A stretch of 64,000 nt of DNA from contig JAVUNC010000006.1 in the NCBI GenBank assembly GCA_032173965.1, positions 32,707,870-32,771,869 of the forward strand, given 5' to 3'. The notes beneath the pieces are model-generated. The model searched no databases and was not told where the DNA came from. It was given only the letters and a program-made list of their open reading frames with translations. The DNA comes from Sitta carolinensis (lineage: Eukaryota; Chordata; Aves; Passeriformes; Sittidae). This document shows positions 1-11,799 of the stretch, in pieces (within the stretch, counting starts at the first letter, position 1; every line of letters begins with the position of its first letter). The position numbers were made by a program, and so were the translations under genes.

Positions 1-2975
1 GTCTCTCCTGATTAGTCCTGTTCATTTGCTGTAATTGCTTTTGCTTATTTGCACAGTAAATTTGAGTGTTTATTTTCAAAAATCCTCATTAAGGATTTGT
101 GCTGTTCCTTAGATGATACCACAATGCTTTGATAATGCAGATACAAGAAACACTTCAAAGCTGAGTACATAGAAACTACCATGAAGCATAAAATATGAAA
201 GTTTAATTCTATTACGTTGTAACAGAAATGATCTCAAAGGCAGTTTAAAATGTGATACAACTTACTGTGAAAGCATAGGTATTGTCCATCATCTATATCC
301 ACTTTTCTCCTTAAAAATATTGAAACCAAGATTTTTTTATGATCCAGAAAGTCTGTCACTAGTTCAAGGACTCAGCTGCTTGCTAAGTGTGGCCACTGCA
401 AACTGGAACGAGCTGGCAGAAAAATGCCATTGGAGAGCTTCCCTGGTAGGTGGACCCCTTGTTGAGAAAGGCTCGGCACCCACGGCCAACATCATGCAGC
501 TATCCTTCCAACTGTGCAGAGGCAGGCAGAGAGAGTGAGCTGAGATGGAGGTGATAAAGAGCATAGCTCCCCACTCCTCACACCTGGCAGTGATGTTAAA
601 GCAGAGCATGACTGCAGTAATACTACTGCCAAATTAGTGCTGAGTCAGAAAGATATAACCAAATCCCAGGTGATCAATTCATTCTCAAAGACAGTGCCAG
701 ACCAAAGGAAAACTCATATTTTTTGATTGCTGAAAATTTTTAGAAGTCATTTTACTGACAAATCAGAATGATGAATGTGGCTATAACCCGATAAGTAATA
801 ACTATAGAAGTTCTCAGAAGGGCCAGATGGATGAATTTAGGAGTTGCTTTTGGCATGGTACCCAGATATAAAATCTATTTGCAATTTTACTTTTTCTTTA
901 TCCATGACCTCATGAAATGCTCCTTTGCTGCGTGTGAGCCTGTGTCCTTAACTGTCAACAGTGGCCACAAGCAGAATAAGAAAACTAAACTCCACAGCAA
1001 CAGCAAGCCCACAATGGAGAACATTTTGGGTGCTGCCAATGGATAGTCCTCAGAAACATGCACTCTTCCTTACAGATTCACAGGCAACTGACTGCCTGAG
1101 AATCTGGCAAGAGTTTTCTTCCCCCTGGTGAGCTTCTCTACTGCTTTTGTTCTGCTCTCCCTGGTCTCTGGAGCCACCAGTCAGGCTCAGGTTCTGGAAG
1201 GGACCTTTAGTCTTTAACCGCACTGGCACTCACAAGGGCACAACAATTTTCATTTTCTGACATTTATTTTAATTATGGAAGTTACACATGCCATCTCTAA
1301 ATTCTTGTACCATTGTCATTAATTCAGGGTTTTGGTCTGTAGTTTTTAATTACTTGAGTTTGATGCATCCTTTGAAAAAAAGAAATTCAAGCTAATATAC
1401 ATTTTAAGAGCAAAATTTTGGTCTTGAATTCTACCTACTACTACACATTTTCACCCCTGTTTTGTTTGCGTGTTTTTTATAAAACCTTTAACAACTAGTT
1501 TTGAAAAGCTTTGGTAGTGTCAGGTATGTCTACAACTCTGCTATCTTCAGTTGGATGCCTAATGGAAAATATATCAGGAAAATATGAGATGAGCTGTCAG
1601 TGACATTACCTATGTTGAACATTACAATGTTGGCTGATCAACTCCAAAGGAACTCACATCAGGCCTTAAATGCTTGTATGCTCTTGGAAACACTTTCTCA
1701 TTCAATGATAGAGATTAAGTACAGACAAAGTAGAAAATATAAAACATTATTTTCTGAACACTGATGAAATAATCATCTGAGGTAAAATGTCTGAGAAAAG
1801 GAGTCACACCTGATAATAAAAGGATTTTATTTTCTTCTGAGATATTACACAGAAGGAAAACACAGAGTATTTGGTTCTGTTTATACAGCTTTCTTCTAAC
1901 AGACTATGAGTTTATATGAAAATTAAATTCAAATATTCCTATTGCACTGGTGAAAGAAGCTGAAAACAAAGTAAAAAAGGCCTAGTTTCTGTTCCCAGTG
2001 CTGTCACAGACTTCTGCTTAGACTTCAGCTTTTTTTTCTTTCTGTTAGTCATGCTGATTTTTGAAATGTGAGCCTAAAGCACTTTAATTATTTGAGGAGA
2101 AAAGAATGAAATATTTGTAAGACACAGAGAGTATATTTGGGATGCCCTCTACAGAAAATTATAAAATTACTGAAAGCAGTTGATTTTTATTCTACTTACA
2201 CCAGATTCCAATTATACCAATCTCCTGATTTTAACAGAGTTAAAATGTCAAGAAGTTGATTTAGATGAACTTTTGCAGACATACCTTGAGTGATACATCT
2301 TTATAGAGAAACAAGAAACGGCTGCATGAAGATTTATCGTGCAATGTACACATTTATCTTGCTGATCTTTTGTTTTTACAATCAGAAATCCTTTGCCCTG
2401 GAAAGCCCTCAAATATAATTTGCAAAGCCAGCATATAATATTCAGATGACCAAGCAGCAACTGAAATATAGATAATCTGATGACCAAGCAGTAAGAGAAA
2501 TATGTTAATGATATGGGATGAAACTGCTCCTATAAGGAGGAACCAAGACACATTGCATAACTGAGCAGAGTTACTGGCACAGAGTAAGGAGAGAGATAAT
2601 GAAATTATTCCTTAATTCCTTTCATATAAACCATTATCAGGCCAATGGGAAAAGCATGTTTGTCAGTCCTTTAAATGACTCCACTGTTTTTTTGGAGCAA
2701 GAGTCCCTCTGTCCCAGCCACTGCATATCTCAAAGCATCCAGACTCTTCTGTGCAATTCCCCTGGATGGCTCTCCTTTTGCAAAACTACAAAAAAATTCT
2801 AGTTTGGCCTTGCATTTCCCCTTGTTCTGGGGACACAGCCATTTCCAACAGTAATGTGCAATGAAGTAACAAACTGCTTTCCTCTCCCTGTGTTGTCACA
2901 GACTTGCCACCTGGCTGACACGCAGGTGATACCTATGTGTGGTGACTCACACTCATTTTCCATTGCCTTCAACAG
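1..2975. other. Intergenic DNA, no gene recognised
   Basis: AT-rich sequence without a convincing coding exon. The short open frames here have no recognisable domain and no splice context. The only internal structure I noted is a diverged two-copy direct repeat at about 2440-2495, in which a stretch around 'gatgaccaagcag' occurs twice about 37 bases apart. By comparison with the mammalian cluster, further clade A serpins would be expected to the left. Confidence 0.6.
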
Positions 2976-3108
2976 AAGCAACATGTCTCCAAGAGTCTCT
3001 CTTTCTGGCACTGATGACCTAAGGAATATTTTCAAAGGACTGGGCATGACTGATGGAATCATTAACAATGCTGATCTGTCTGGAATTGTTGGGAAGCTAA
3101 TTCTTTGA
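2976..3108 (+). pseudogene. Remnant of a clade A serpin penultimate (148-nt type) exon
   Basis: A plausible acceptor (pyrimidine-rich tract, AG at 2974-2975) is followed by a reading frame aligning with the 148-nt exon of the three intact genes. It keeps the strand and loop core around LSGT, IFKGLGMTD and NNADLSGI, matching SVSGTYD, LFKKMGV and QADLSGV in the SERPINA1-type gene. The start is about two residues short. The frame hits TGA at 3106-3108 where intact genes continue to a Val-Ser-Lys and a donor, and no donor follows. I found no partner exon on either side, so I read it as a relic of a serpin lost from the left end of the cluster. By synteny SERPINA11 is a candidate parent, but the sequence does not settle it. 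Confidence 0.65.
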
Positions 3109-5460
3109 AAATGATCATTTGTGGGTCTGCTGTAACTGCTGATCTTAACCTTGTCTAGGAAGACACTTGGGCCAGGGTCAGAGGATCTGGCGCCCGGGAG
3201 TTGTGAGCAGGAACAGAAGCAACTTTCCACTCTATCCCTGACATGCTGAGTGCTGCTGCATCTCCTGGGAGACAGGAGAGGAATCACTGCAGCAGCTTTG
3301 CGTTCCCAGAAATTCTTCTCAAGAAATGGTGGCATCCTTCAGATGGTTAGCCAAGCACTAGGACTGGGCTGAAAGATTAATGCTATCTATGTAGGCAGGC
3401 CTAGGCTTGAGAAAAATATCTTGTCTTTGCTAGAGTTAAGCAACAGCATACTTGCTGCTCCTGAGACTTGGTCATTTTACATAATACTGCAATAAACTTT
3501 CTGGATACTTGCACATATCATGAAAAAAAAAAAACCCTCTCTGTAAGAATATATTGTGACTAACTCTGCCTCTGTCTTCTAAGAGAGAGTAGTTACATAG
3601 CAATAACAATGATGGCTGATTCCTATGTGTAGATAAATTGTAAGTTTACCGGGGGCAAAATCATGTACATTCAATGGAAATAATTAGTCATTGCTAATTA
3701 GGACAAGTGCCATGCACCTCATCCTTAAATAACCTTCTAAATAGCTAAATTGTGCCTGTTTCAGCTTCCTCTGAGAGGGATCCCAGTGTAAGATACGTAT
3801 GATATGTGTGTAACTCATGCTTATCCTATGCATAGATAGCACAAGGGATTAAGAGCTTCTCTCTTCTCCCCAGTTAACATTTTGCTGTGGAAAACTTCAC
3901 CTATTTCATTTTTCCATTTGTTTTTGTATTTTGGTTGTTTTTCTAGCCATGCTATGCTTTGTTTTCACTTTAGTACTTTCTAAAGCACTCATCAAAGGTC
4001 CTTCAAAAAGCAAACCAGTGCTCTGAGCCCATCAAATAATGCCATTTAGGGTAGGGTGGAGCTGTACCTGAACAAACTTGCTGCTGCCTTGGGTACTCAA
4101 TTAGATGGCATCGTTGCATTAGGATGCCCTGTGCAGTGGGAGAGGGCATGCATGTTTTTGGCCTTTTCTTAGCTTTCCAGTTCTTCTCATGTTCTGTTTT
4201 CAGGAACTCATTTACCATGGTCATTGGTAAAGCTCTTTTACTAGAGTTTATTTGAGCCAAGAGTAGCAAAATCCCTGGTCTTTCTCTCCTTTAGAGACCC
4301 AGGTGTTGGCATCATTCTGGCTGTGTGATGGGAAAAAGACTTTAAATATTTGATATCCAGAAAGAATAGCTTACTCAATCTTTGCTCTGCAAATAACCTA
4401 TGTTTTCACTGTTTAATCTTTACCAGTGGACATTAACTTAATACTAGGAAGCAAATGAATAAAAGGGAAGAAGCACTGTGAAAGAAAAGTCCAGCACAGT
4501 AAGTACCATATTATACTTTCTTAGAAGTCTTTGAATTTATTGCTGTGTGTGATCCCTGTTATTTACTGCTGAGATTAATTTGTTTTGTATAGTAATTGGA
4601 AATTATTTTAGCTCCTGGAAGCATGTTCTGAATATTTGGAGCAGCATTCATTCAGTGATGCAGCTCCTAGCTACAGTAACAGGATGATAGGGATATGAGG
4701 TCCAAAATGAATACCCAAAATTCAATACCATGATGAAGAACAAAACCTTGTCTCTGCTTCCAGAGGAATAAATTTAGTTGAAATCTCAATGTCCCAGCTA
4801 TTCCAGACTGATGCAGGGCTAATGAGAGTAGCCTCATTTCTGTCTTTTGTGCTTAAAGACCAGGCTACTTAGAGTCAAGTGACCCGGAAGAGAAATTAGT
4901 GTCTCTCAAAGGCAGATTTGGGTAATTATGAAACAAGCTGTTACAAGAACAAAATTAATTAACAAGAGCTAGAATGCCTTTTTTTTTCTCCTGAGTCAGT
5001 GACTATACCCAGCATTTTAGGCATGCTGAGCATAGCTCCCATACTCAGCCTTTCAACAGCTTGTTATCTCCAGTTTTTCATAAAGGACATCCAGAAAAGG
5101 GGGAACCTGGAAATAACAACTGCCCAGAATAAGTCTGGTGCAAGACATGAATCTGGCAGGATCTCATTCTCCAGAATAAGTATACAGCTGCTATGAACAG
5201 TATTTAGACCATCTCTATTTCCCTGATGGCCACTTCTTGCCTCATGAGTTTGAGTTTCTGTCATTTGAGATAATTTAGGTGAGGCACTATATGGAAAGCA
5301 TTCTTCTACAATATATGGCAGGATTCTTCCCCAAAAGGACAGATGAGAGACTGTGGGGTCATGTAGAATTTACTTATGTCAGTTGAAGGAAAAGGAAAGG
5401 TCATCAAATTACATATACACAGCAAGGCAGATTCCACTGCAGCTTTTCCTAAGCTCTTGA
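3109..5460. other. Intergenic DNA between the serpin relic and the SERPINA1-type gene
   Basis: No coding exon found. An AATAAA at 3491-3496 is followed 26 bases later by a run of 12 A (3523-3534), which resembles the 3' end of a retroposed transcript. No matching gene body or target-site duplication was recognised. The remainder is unremarkable AT-rich sequence. Confidence 0.5.
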
Positions 5461-5464
5461 GTCT

Positions 5465-5601
5465 TGAACTTTGCAACTTTATGGATAGCTTATGTGCAAT
5501 GTAGAGTGTCAGTAAACTTCCTCTATTTTACCTCAATTTGCTGAAACACTTAAGGTAAGATCTTGAAATAATATAGGTCTTGAGTCAGAGCTGTTATATA
5601 A
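5465..5601 (+). promoter_or_regulatory. Candidate liver-type promoter of the SERPINA1-type gene
   Basis: A TATATAA box lies at 5595-5601 and an HNF4-type half site, TGAACTTTG (reverse complement CAAAGTTCA), at 5465-5473. They sit about 0.9 kb before the first coding exon. HNF4 drives SERPINA1 in mammalian liver, so the arrangement is plausible. No clear HNF1 site lies between the two motifs, and the untranslated first exon and its donor could not be identified. This is inference from motifs only. Confidence 0.25.
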
Positions 5602-6553
5602 GAGGCAGAAATATATAAACAGTTTAAGGGCTGAGCATTTAGGTGGATTTTATACACTGCTATAACTATCTCTGCAGTGCTTGAAAACCAATGTGATAAC
5701 AAGATGTTGTAACAGACTAGACAGGACTAAGTTTCTTCATGCAGAATAAAACCAATTCTTTATTCACATAACTCATTTTATACAGTTTTCACAGACCTTG
5801 TGTGCAACTTTAATTGGTTAATAGCTTTCTTGCCAATTACTCTGTTGGTTAGTAAAAGGTATTTTAATTGTGCATCAAATCTCTCTATTCTTGAATTTTC
5901 TACATATTTTCTTCACTGATTCTCACAAGACAGATCCTTTGTTATTATAGGTGCACTTGTTTTTCACCCTGGAATAGTTTGGTGCGATAAGAAATTCATA
6001 TTCCCAAGACTGTTTTCACACGGCAAATTACAATCTATTTAGCTTCACTTAGAAAAAGTGACAGGCCATCTATTAATTTAGCAGAGCAATGCCAGATTTT
6101 ATGAGGCCTTTCATAATTTCTCTACCTATCTGCAACACACGGGTACCACAGAAACAATATCAGCAAATGTTGGTCTCTCTGTCAAAGTACTTCCCAGATA
6201 GATTGGTGCCAATACATGAACTCAGCCCCCAAGGCACTTAGGAATTCACTGAGGCCATGCTGGTCAGAAGTAAGAACTTTTTCACACACAATTCCTCAGG
6301 AAAGCTGATTCTTCCCTGGCAACACCACATTATTGTCTTATTTCCTTTGCTTCTTGGTCACAAACTAAGAGAACTGACTAGAAATAGACTGTCCAGAGGC
6401 TAAGTAGAAGAGTATTTCCAAAAAGAATAGTAGTTCTAATGACTGACGTCTGAAAATCAGTACCTAGAATACAAAATCTTTTTATCCAGTAAAGACAAGC
6501 TTCTCTAGATCTAAACATTTCTCTGTTCTTTCTTAACAGAACTATTCAGGACA

Positions 6554-7184
6554 ATGAAGTCTGCATTGTACTTGTGTCTGCTGCTTCTTGGACTTCAAGC
6601 CCAGGGTCAACAGCAGGAAAAACAAATACACCATTCCCCAGAAGAACAGTCCCAGGCTAATTGTGAAAACTTGCCTTATGTCAAGCTAGCCCCCAGCAAT
6701 GCTGACTTTGCATTCAAGCTTTACAAGCAGATCAGAGATGACTTGGGCAACGGGAACATTTTCTTCTCTCCTTTGAGTATCTCCACTGCCTTTTCAATGC
6801 TCACCCTGGGGGCCAGATCAAACACGCTCAGAGAGCTGTACAAAGGCCTTGCCTTCAACCTGACACAGATAGAGGAGCAGGAGATTCACAAGGGATTTCA
6901 GCGTATCCTCCAGCTGCTGAATGACCCTCACCGAGAAGCCCAATTGAACATGGGCAATGCCCTGTTCGTAGATAACCAGGTGGAATTGCTTCAAAACTTT
7001 TTGGATCATCTCACAAATCTTTATTATGCTGAAGCTGTTTCTAGCAATTTCCACAATCCTCCAGAGGCTATAAGGGAAATCAATAAGTATGTGGAAACTA
7101 AAACACATGGCAAAATTGTTGATTTAGTGAAGGATCTTGGTCCAGAAACCACGATGGTTCTCATTAACTACATTTTCTTTAAAG
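6554..7184 (+). CDS. SERPINA1: SERPINA1-type gene, coding exon 1
   Basis: Encodes the signal peptide, a Gln-rich N-terminal tail and serpin helices A to F up to the YIFFK motif. It ends in phase 1 before the donor GTGAGT at 7185. The exon itself begins at 6540, after the acceptor TTAACAG, which leaves 14 nt of 5' UTR. Confidence 0.93.
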
Positions 7185-10100
7185 GTGAGTGACAGACATG
7201 GGGTAGCAGCTATACAAATAATCTCTGGAAGCCCTAAGAAACAAAACTTATTCACATTGTGGACACATCCCATCATCTAATTTAAAACACATCTTTCTAT
7301 TTTTAAATTACACAGGAAAATGTTTGAAAGATAGGTATGAAGAATCATTTTCTATATGAGAAATTTAAAAATAATGAAAAAATAAAAGAACCAGCTGAAG
7401 TACTGATCAATGTCGTATAAATTTTAAACCAGGTTTAGAGCTGAAGATATTCAGAATTTATGATCATTTGTTGAAAGGCACAGGTGTTTGGCTATGCAGG
7501 ACATGGTCAAACACAGATGACACTTGCATGAAAGGAATAAACCTGAAGCTTATATAGTTGGAGTCTGTGAAAGATTTGCCATTATCTGAACAGGCAAAGT
7601 CTCATCTCTTTTCCTCTGCAAGCCTCAACCTATATATTTTTTAAAACCATTGAAAAGAGGTGAAGCTTCTTTCCATGGCCAGGGAACAAGCATCCTTAAA
7701 TAGAGATAGTCTTGTTGTTGTCTCTACAGTTCAAGTATATTATTTTAAGCATCAATTAATGTGATATGCCTTTATTAGTCCTTTTTTTTTCAATTCAATA
7801 CTCATTCTTTTTTTCAAAGGCTCCTGGGAAAGACCTTTCAACAGTTTCAACACAAGAGATGATGACTTCTTTTTGGATGCCAAGAATTCTGTTAAGGTCA
7901 AAATGATGCATCAAAACGCGGAGTTTAATGTCCACAGGGATGAGAATTTGTCATGCTGGGTAGTAGAAATCCCATACAAAGGAGATGTTACTTCATTTTT
8001 TGTTCTGCCTGATGAAGGCACAATGAAACAGGTGGAAGATGGTCTGCTAAAAGAAACAGTGTCTTACTGGTTGAGATCATTTGAAAAAAGGTAATATTTT
8101 AATTGTGACTTTGTTTAAATATCGAACAGGCCAAAACTATTCATCCAGGAAAGGTAAAGTTTAGGATACCATGATGAGTTGCTAAGTACAGCTCTGAGGA
8201 GCAAGCACTACTCAGCTTCTTAAACTCAGACAAGCTATTTAATTTAATACCAAAGGGGAACCCTCTCAGCTCCCCCAGTCACAGCTCCCAGTTGTGAGGA
8301 TCCTGCAGATGGGTAGATTGCCGTCAGGAACCTGCCTTCAGTAGGAGGAATCCAGTTAAAAAGAAAATATAATTCCTTTTTCTCCAGTCTGGATGATACT
8401 TTCCAGTTAGTCACCTTCATAAACCATGACCCTGCACCATGGATCAGACTGTGGCTAGTGGGACAGGTACCTCTGTTTCTGCTTCTCTAACATGATTTTT
8501 ATCACTGTCTTAGAAAGCCAAGCCTTAGCTACGTGGGTATTTGGGATGGATATATACCTGCAGCAGATAGTGCTTCAAAGGATCTTGCAACAACAAACTC
8601 ACATTTTTATTTATTTTTGAAAAGAGAAATCTATTTGGATCTCCCAAAATTCTCTGTCTCCGGCACCTATGACGTTGAGAGCCTGTTTAAGAAAATGGGT
8701 GTGACAGAGGTGTTCAGTGATCAGGCTGATCTCTCTGGAGTGGCAAAAAATCTTCTTCTGAAGGTTTCCAAAGTAAGTATGTAAGCAGGGATGATAATCA
8801 AGAGATTTTTCTGCCTTGTTTGTATGCAGGTTCAATCCTACAAATAGGCTGATCCTACCCTGGAGTGTAGTCATTGCTTAATGATGATAATAAAGGAAGG
8901 AAAAGGTTAGGCATTAAATATCTGTTGTTCCTACAGTTTAATGTTAAATTGTTTACTGCACAGTGATCCTACAAACTTAGCAGACAGTCTCTGAAGTAGA
9001 AAGCAACTGGAAAGCATAGCAGGAATTATTTCACAAAAAGCTGGTGTTAAAAAAAGTAATGCATGACAAGAATCATAGCTATGACATAAATCTGGGAATA
9101 GTCTTTTTTATACTATGTATATACCTTTCATTATTACATATTCTGAGCACTTACATGGACAACAGACTTGTGGGACAGGGATAGCCCCATTTCACAAACA
9201 AGAAATGATAACAGATAAAGAAAATTATTTCTCTAGAGTCCCAAGGAGTACATGCCTTGTGTCATGAGGGAAGTGAGCCTTCCCTCTATTCTTTACTTGT
9301 GAGACTACCTCTGTAGTTCAATACATCTAGTCTGGGGCTCCCACAAGGGACACGTGGACACCCTAGAGCAGAGTGAGCCCAGTGGAGGGTGAGCAGGATG
9401 GCTGTGTGGCTGGAGCACTGGATGTATGAGGAGAGGCTGGGAGAGCCAGAGTTGCCAGGAGGGTGAGGGTGTGGTTCTTAGCACTGGGTACAGATTTTTA
9501 TTAGAAAGGTGCAGACAAGATGGACATAGACTATTCTTGCAGATGAACTGTGATACATCGAGGGGCAGCACACAAAAGATAGAAAATAGAATATTCTTAC
9601 TGGGTATTATGTAAAAAATTCACCATGAGGACAATCAAAAACTAGTATGGGTGACTTAAAAATTTCTGTCCTTGGAAATACTCAGATCCTGGCTGGATTA
9701 GATCCTGGGTAACCTCATCTGGTGTCAGAGGTGACACAGTGCAGGGGGGTTGGTGGCATTCAACAGCCTCTAGAGGTCCTTCCATCATATATTATTTGTG
9801 ATTCCTCACATTCCTTCCCATGTCTTGTGGAAACACCTGGTTTATAGGTACGGGACCGATGCCTGGAAAACCAAGTAAATTGGTGAAGGGTAAGCAGAGA
9901 CTCATGAGAGGAAATTTTAGATGTGTTGCAGACAATGAAGGAAGAAAACAGAGGGCTGTCCAAAACCAATTAAATAGCTCATGTGAATTCCTAAACACGA
10001 ATTTGCTGCCACAGAAAGCCCAAAAAAATCTTATCTGTGGGCTGTGTTACAGAAAGACACTCTATAAAGCTTATCACTATTTTTTTTCAGATAGAATTAT

Positions 10101-10658
10101 TTTGCTTACACAGAAATTGATGCAAAACAAAAAAATTCTTCTTTTGTGTTCAGTGTTAAGGACAAAATCTTACTCTGTGAAACAACAGAATAATAAATAT
10201 CCTCTATGTTGCTCAGTCTCTGCAAGCAGACATGTTTGACTCTTACTCTTGAAGAAAACTTTTCCTGAACTCAGAGCAAACTTTGCTTGTCTTGGAAAGG
10301 CTGGACACAAGTATTTTTCCATACCAGTTCTACATTCATGCTGTGTTTTCTTTTAAGAATTACTTTTGCAGAGGGTTAAAGCCAGCAAAATCCCTCCCAG
10401 CTGCTTCTCTCTTCTGTGCCCAGATGATGATCTCTGTTTTCCTTGCAGGCATTGCACAAGGCCACGGTGGATGTCAGCGAGAACGGCACAGAGGCTGCTG
10501 CAGTGACTACGATAGAAATAGTACCACTTAGCCTGCCATTCCCCCCTCCTCCTCACATCACCTTCAACAGGCCCTTCCTGATTATGATTATTGACAAAAT
10601 CACCGACGGCCTGCTCTTCCTGGGGAAAATTGAGAACCCATCTGCTAAGGAAGACTAG
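6554..10658 (+). CDS. SERPINA1: SERPINA1-type secreted serpin (alpha-1-antitrypsin-like)
   Basis: Four coding exons, 6554-7184, 7820-8090, 8625-8772 and 10449-10658, join into 419 residues; all junctions follow GT-AG. Exon lengths 271 and 148 and the junction phases match clade A serpins. A hydrophobic signal peptide covers about residues 1-19. Serpin landmarks are NADFAF, IFFSPLSIS (shutter), YIFFKG, HKA at 353-355, the hinge GTEAAAV from 363 and FNRPF at 389-393. Counting from the hinge, P1 is Leu377 and P1' Ser378, suggesting an inhibitor of chymotrypsin- or elastase-like enzymes rather than a copy of human P1 Met. There are three N-glycosylation sequons, one unusually at Asn362 (P16) in the hinge. 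The P' side is about four residues longer than in human alpha-1-antitrypsin, with a Pro run. The ATG at 6554 has A at -3 and lies 14 nt after an acceptor at 6538-6539. It holds the SERPINA1 position upstream of SERPINA6. Serpin assignment is certain; one-to-one orthology with SERPINA1 is likely. Confidence 0.9.
7820..8090 (+). CDS. SERPINA1: SERPINA1-type gene, coding exon 2
   Basis: A 271-nt exon opening with the completed Gly codon and SWERPF. It contains the VKVKMMHQ strand, an N-L-S sequon next to a Cys, and FFVLPDEG. The acceptor is TTTTCAAAG and the donor GTAATA, with a split Arg codon at the end. Confidence 0.93.
8625..8772 (+). CDS. SERPINA1: SERPINA1-type gene, coding exon 3
   Basis: A 148-nt exon encoding LDLPKFSVSGTYD through DQADLSGV to KVSK, ending in phase 0 at donor GTAAGT. 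Of the two overlapping AGs at the acceptor, only the one at 8623-8624 keeps the frame. The tract before it is poor in pyrimidines near the junction. Confidence 0.88.
9325..9800 (+). repeat. CR1-type LINE fragment in the last intron of the SERPINA1-type gene
   Basis: Resembles the 3' part of avian CR1 in sense orientation: 'atgaggagaggctgggagagcc' type wording near 9425-9450, a 'gtgatacatcgaggggcag' segment near 9550, then 'gcaggggggttggtgg' and 'tctagaggtccttcca' near the 3' end at about 9740-9790. It is strongly diverged, so an old copy. Boundaries are approximate. Confidence 0.75.
10449..10658 (+). CDS. SERPINA1: SERPINA1-type gene, last coding exon (RCL)
   Basis: Begins after TTCCTTGCAG and encodes ALHKA, the hinge, the RCL with P1-P1' Leu-Ser, the serpin signature around FNRPFLIMI and the C-terminal LFLGKIENP, ending KED-TAG. 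It has 69 sense codons against 64 and 63 in the two neighbouring serpins; most of the surplus is the Pro-rich P' side. Confidence 0.93.
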   Translation, partial: ALHKATVDVSENGTEAAAVTTIEIVPLSLPFPPPPHITFNRPFLIMIIDKITDGLLFLGKIENPSAKED

Positions 10659-10755
10659 GCCAGAGCACTTATACTCTCCAGGGCAGAGAGGAGATCTTGT
10701 GCACATCCCAGGAATTTCTTTGTAGGACTACAAGTGATCTGATGCATAATTAACA

Positions 10756-10765
10756 AATAAATAAA
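10756..10765 (+). terminator. Polyadenylation signals of the SERPINA1-type gene
   Basis: Two overlapping AATAAA hexamers (10756-10761 and 10760-10765) about 100 bases after the stop codon imply a 3' UTR of about 120 bases. Confidence 0.75.
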
Positions 10766-10789
10766 TCTTCTGTCAAGTTCTTCTTTACT

Positions 10790-11780
10790 TCAAAAAAGAC
10801 ATTTGGGTGCAAACATTATAGGCCATTTTTACAAAATTACTCAACCCAGGTAGACAGCCGTGGAATCTTCAGCAGTAGACATTTTCTGCGTAGTTATCAT
10901 GGTGTCAGGGTTTTTTAGATGCAGATACAACTTCCTGCTGTTGGCTGAGAAATTTCATGTGTCTCCCATTTCCTGTCCTCACCTCACAAACCACAAGTCT
11001 GTCCCTTTTAGCTGAGGAACCCTTCTTTCCCTCACCCTCATTCCACTACGAATCCCAGGAGAAATCTCCATCTTTGAAGTGTTTCCGGGGGAAGGAAACA
11101 GAAGCATAGAGCTGTTGAACCTTTCCTCTCCTAGATGGTGGATGCTCCTTGGCAAAGAATAATCCTTTTCCTTCTACCTTGACAACGGCCTTCTACCAGC
11201 TTCAAAACTTGCACCCTTATGCACTTCTCACTATTTGCTCCAGAATAAGGGCCCCAACATTTCTGGCAAAGGCAAGAATTTAGCTTTTGTGCCAGTGAAA
11301 GCTGCATATTATTGCACAAATTATCATCTTTAATGGTCTTGAGCATGCGCAGTAAAGCATGGGATGCCTAGGAGAACCAGATGTGCCAAAATCCATCCTC
11401 TGGTTCCAGAAACTGGTGACTACAGCTGGAGGTCACATCTCTGTTGTCCACATGCCAGCTGATCATATTGACCTCCACTCGCTTCAGAAAGCTCAGGCTG
11501 CTGAGTGCCTCCAAGAGGATTCTCTCCATTAAGCTGATGTTTGTGAGGTTTCTGGGTGCAGAAAGGTGAATTGGGCACCTTCCTGAGTGCTGAGTAGGCA
11601 GAAGCCAACATTACAAACAGGCACCATGTGAAGAGAAAATCGTGCTGTAGCAGGTTAGTTTCGTTTACTGGCAATTCAAAATAGAGTAGGATAGTAGTAA
11701 AGACATAGCTGAAAACACCTTCCCTTCAACCCCTTACTTCTTTCAGGCTCGATTTCACTCCTAACTCTACTACTTTTCTA
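10790..11780. other. Intergenic DNA, nothing recognised
   Basis: No serpin exon, repeat family or RNA gene was recognised. Short open frames on both strands lack any recognisable domain. Confidence 0.5.
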
Positions 11781-11799
11781 CTCCTCTCTGAGTGGTACA

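Noticed and set aside
2799..3335. 178-codon minus-strand open frame
   Set aside because: Overlaps the + strand serpin relic and has no recognisable domain; it is a shadow frame.
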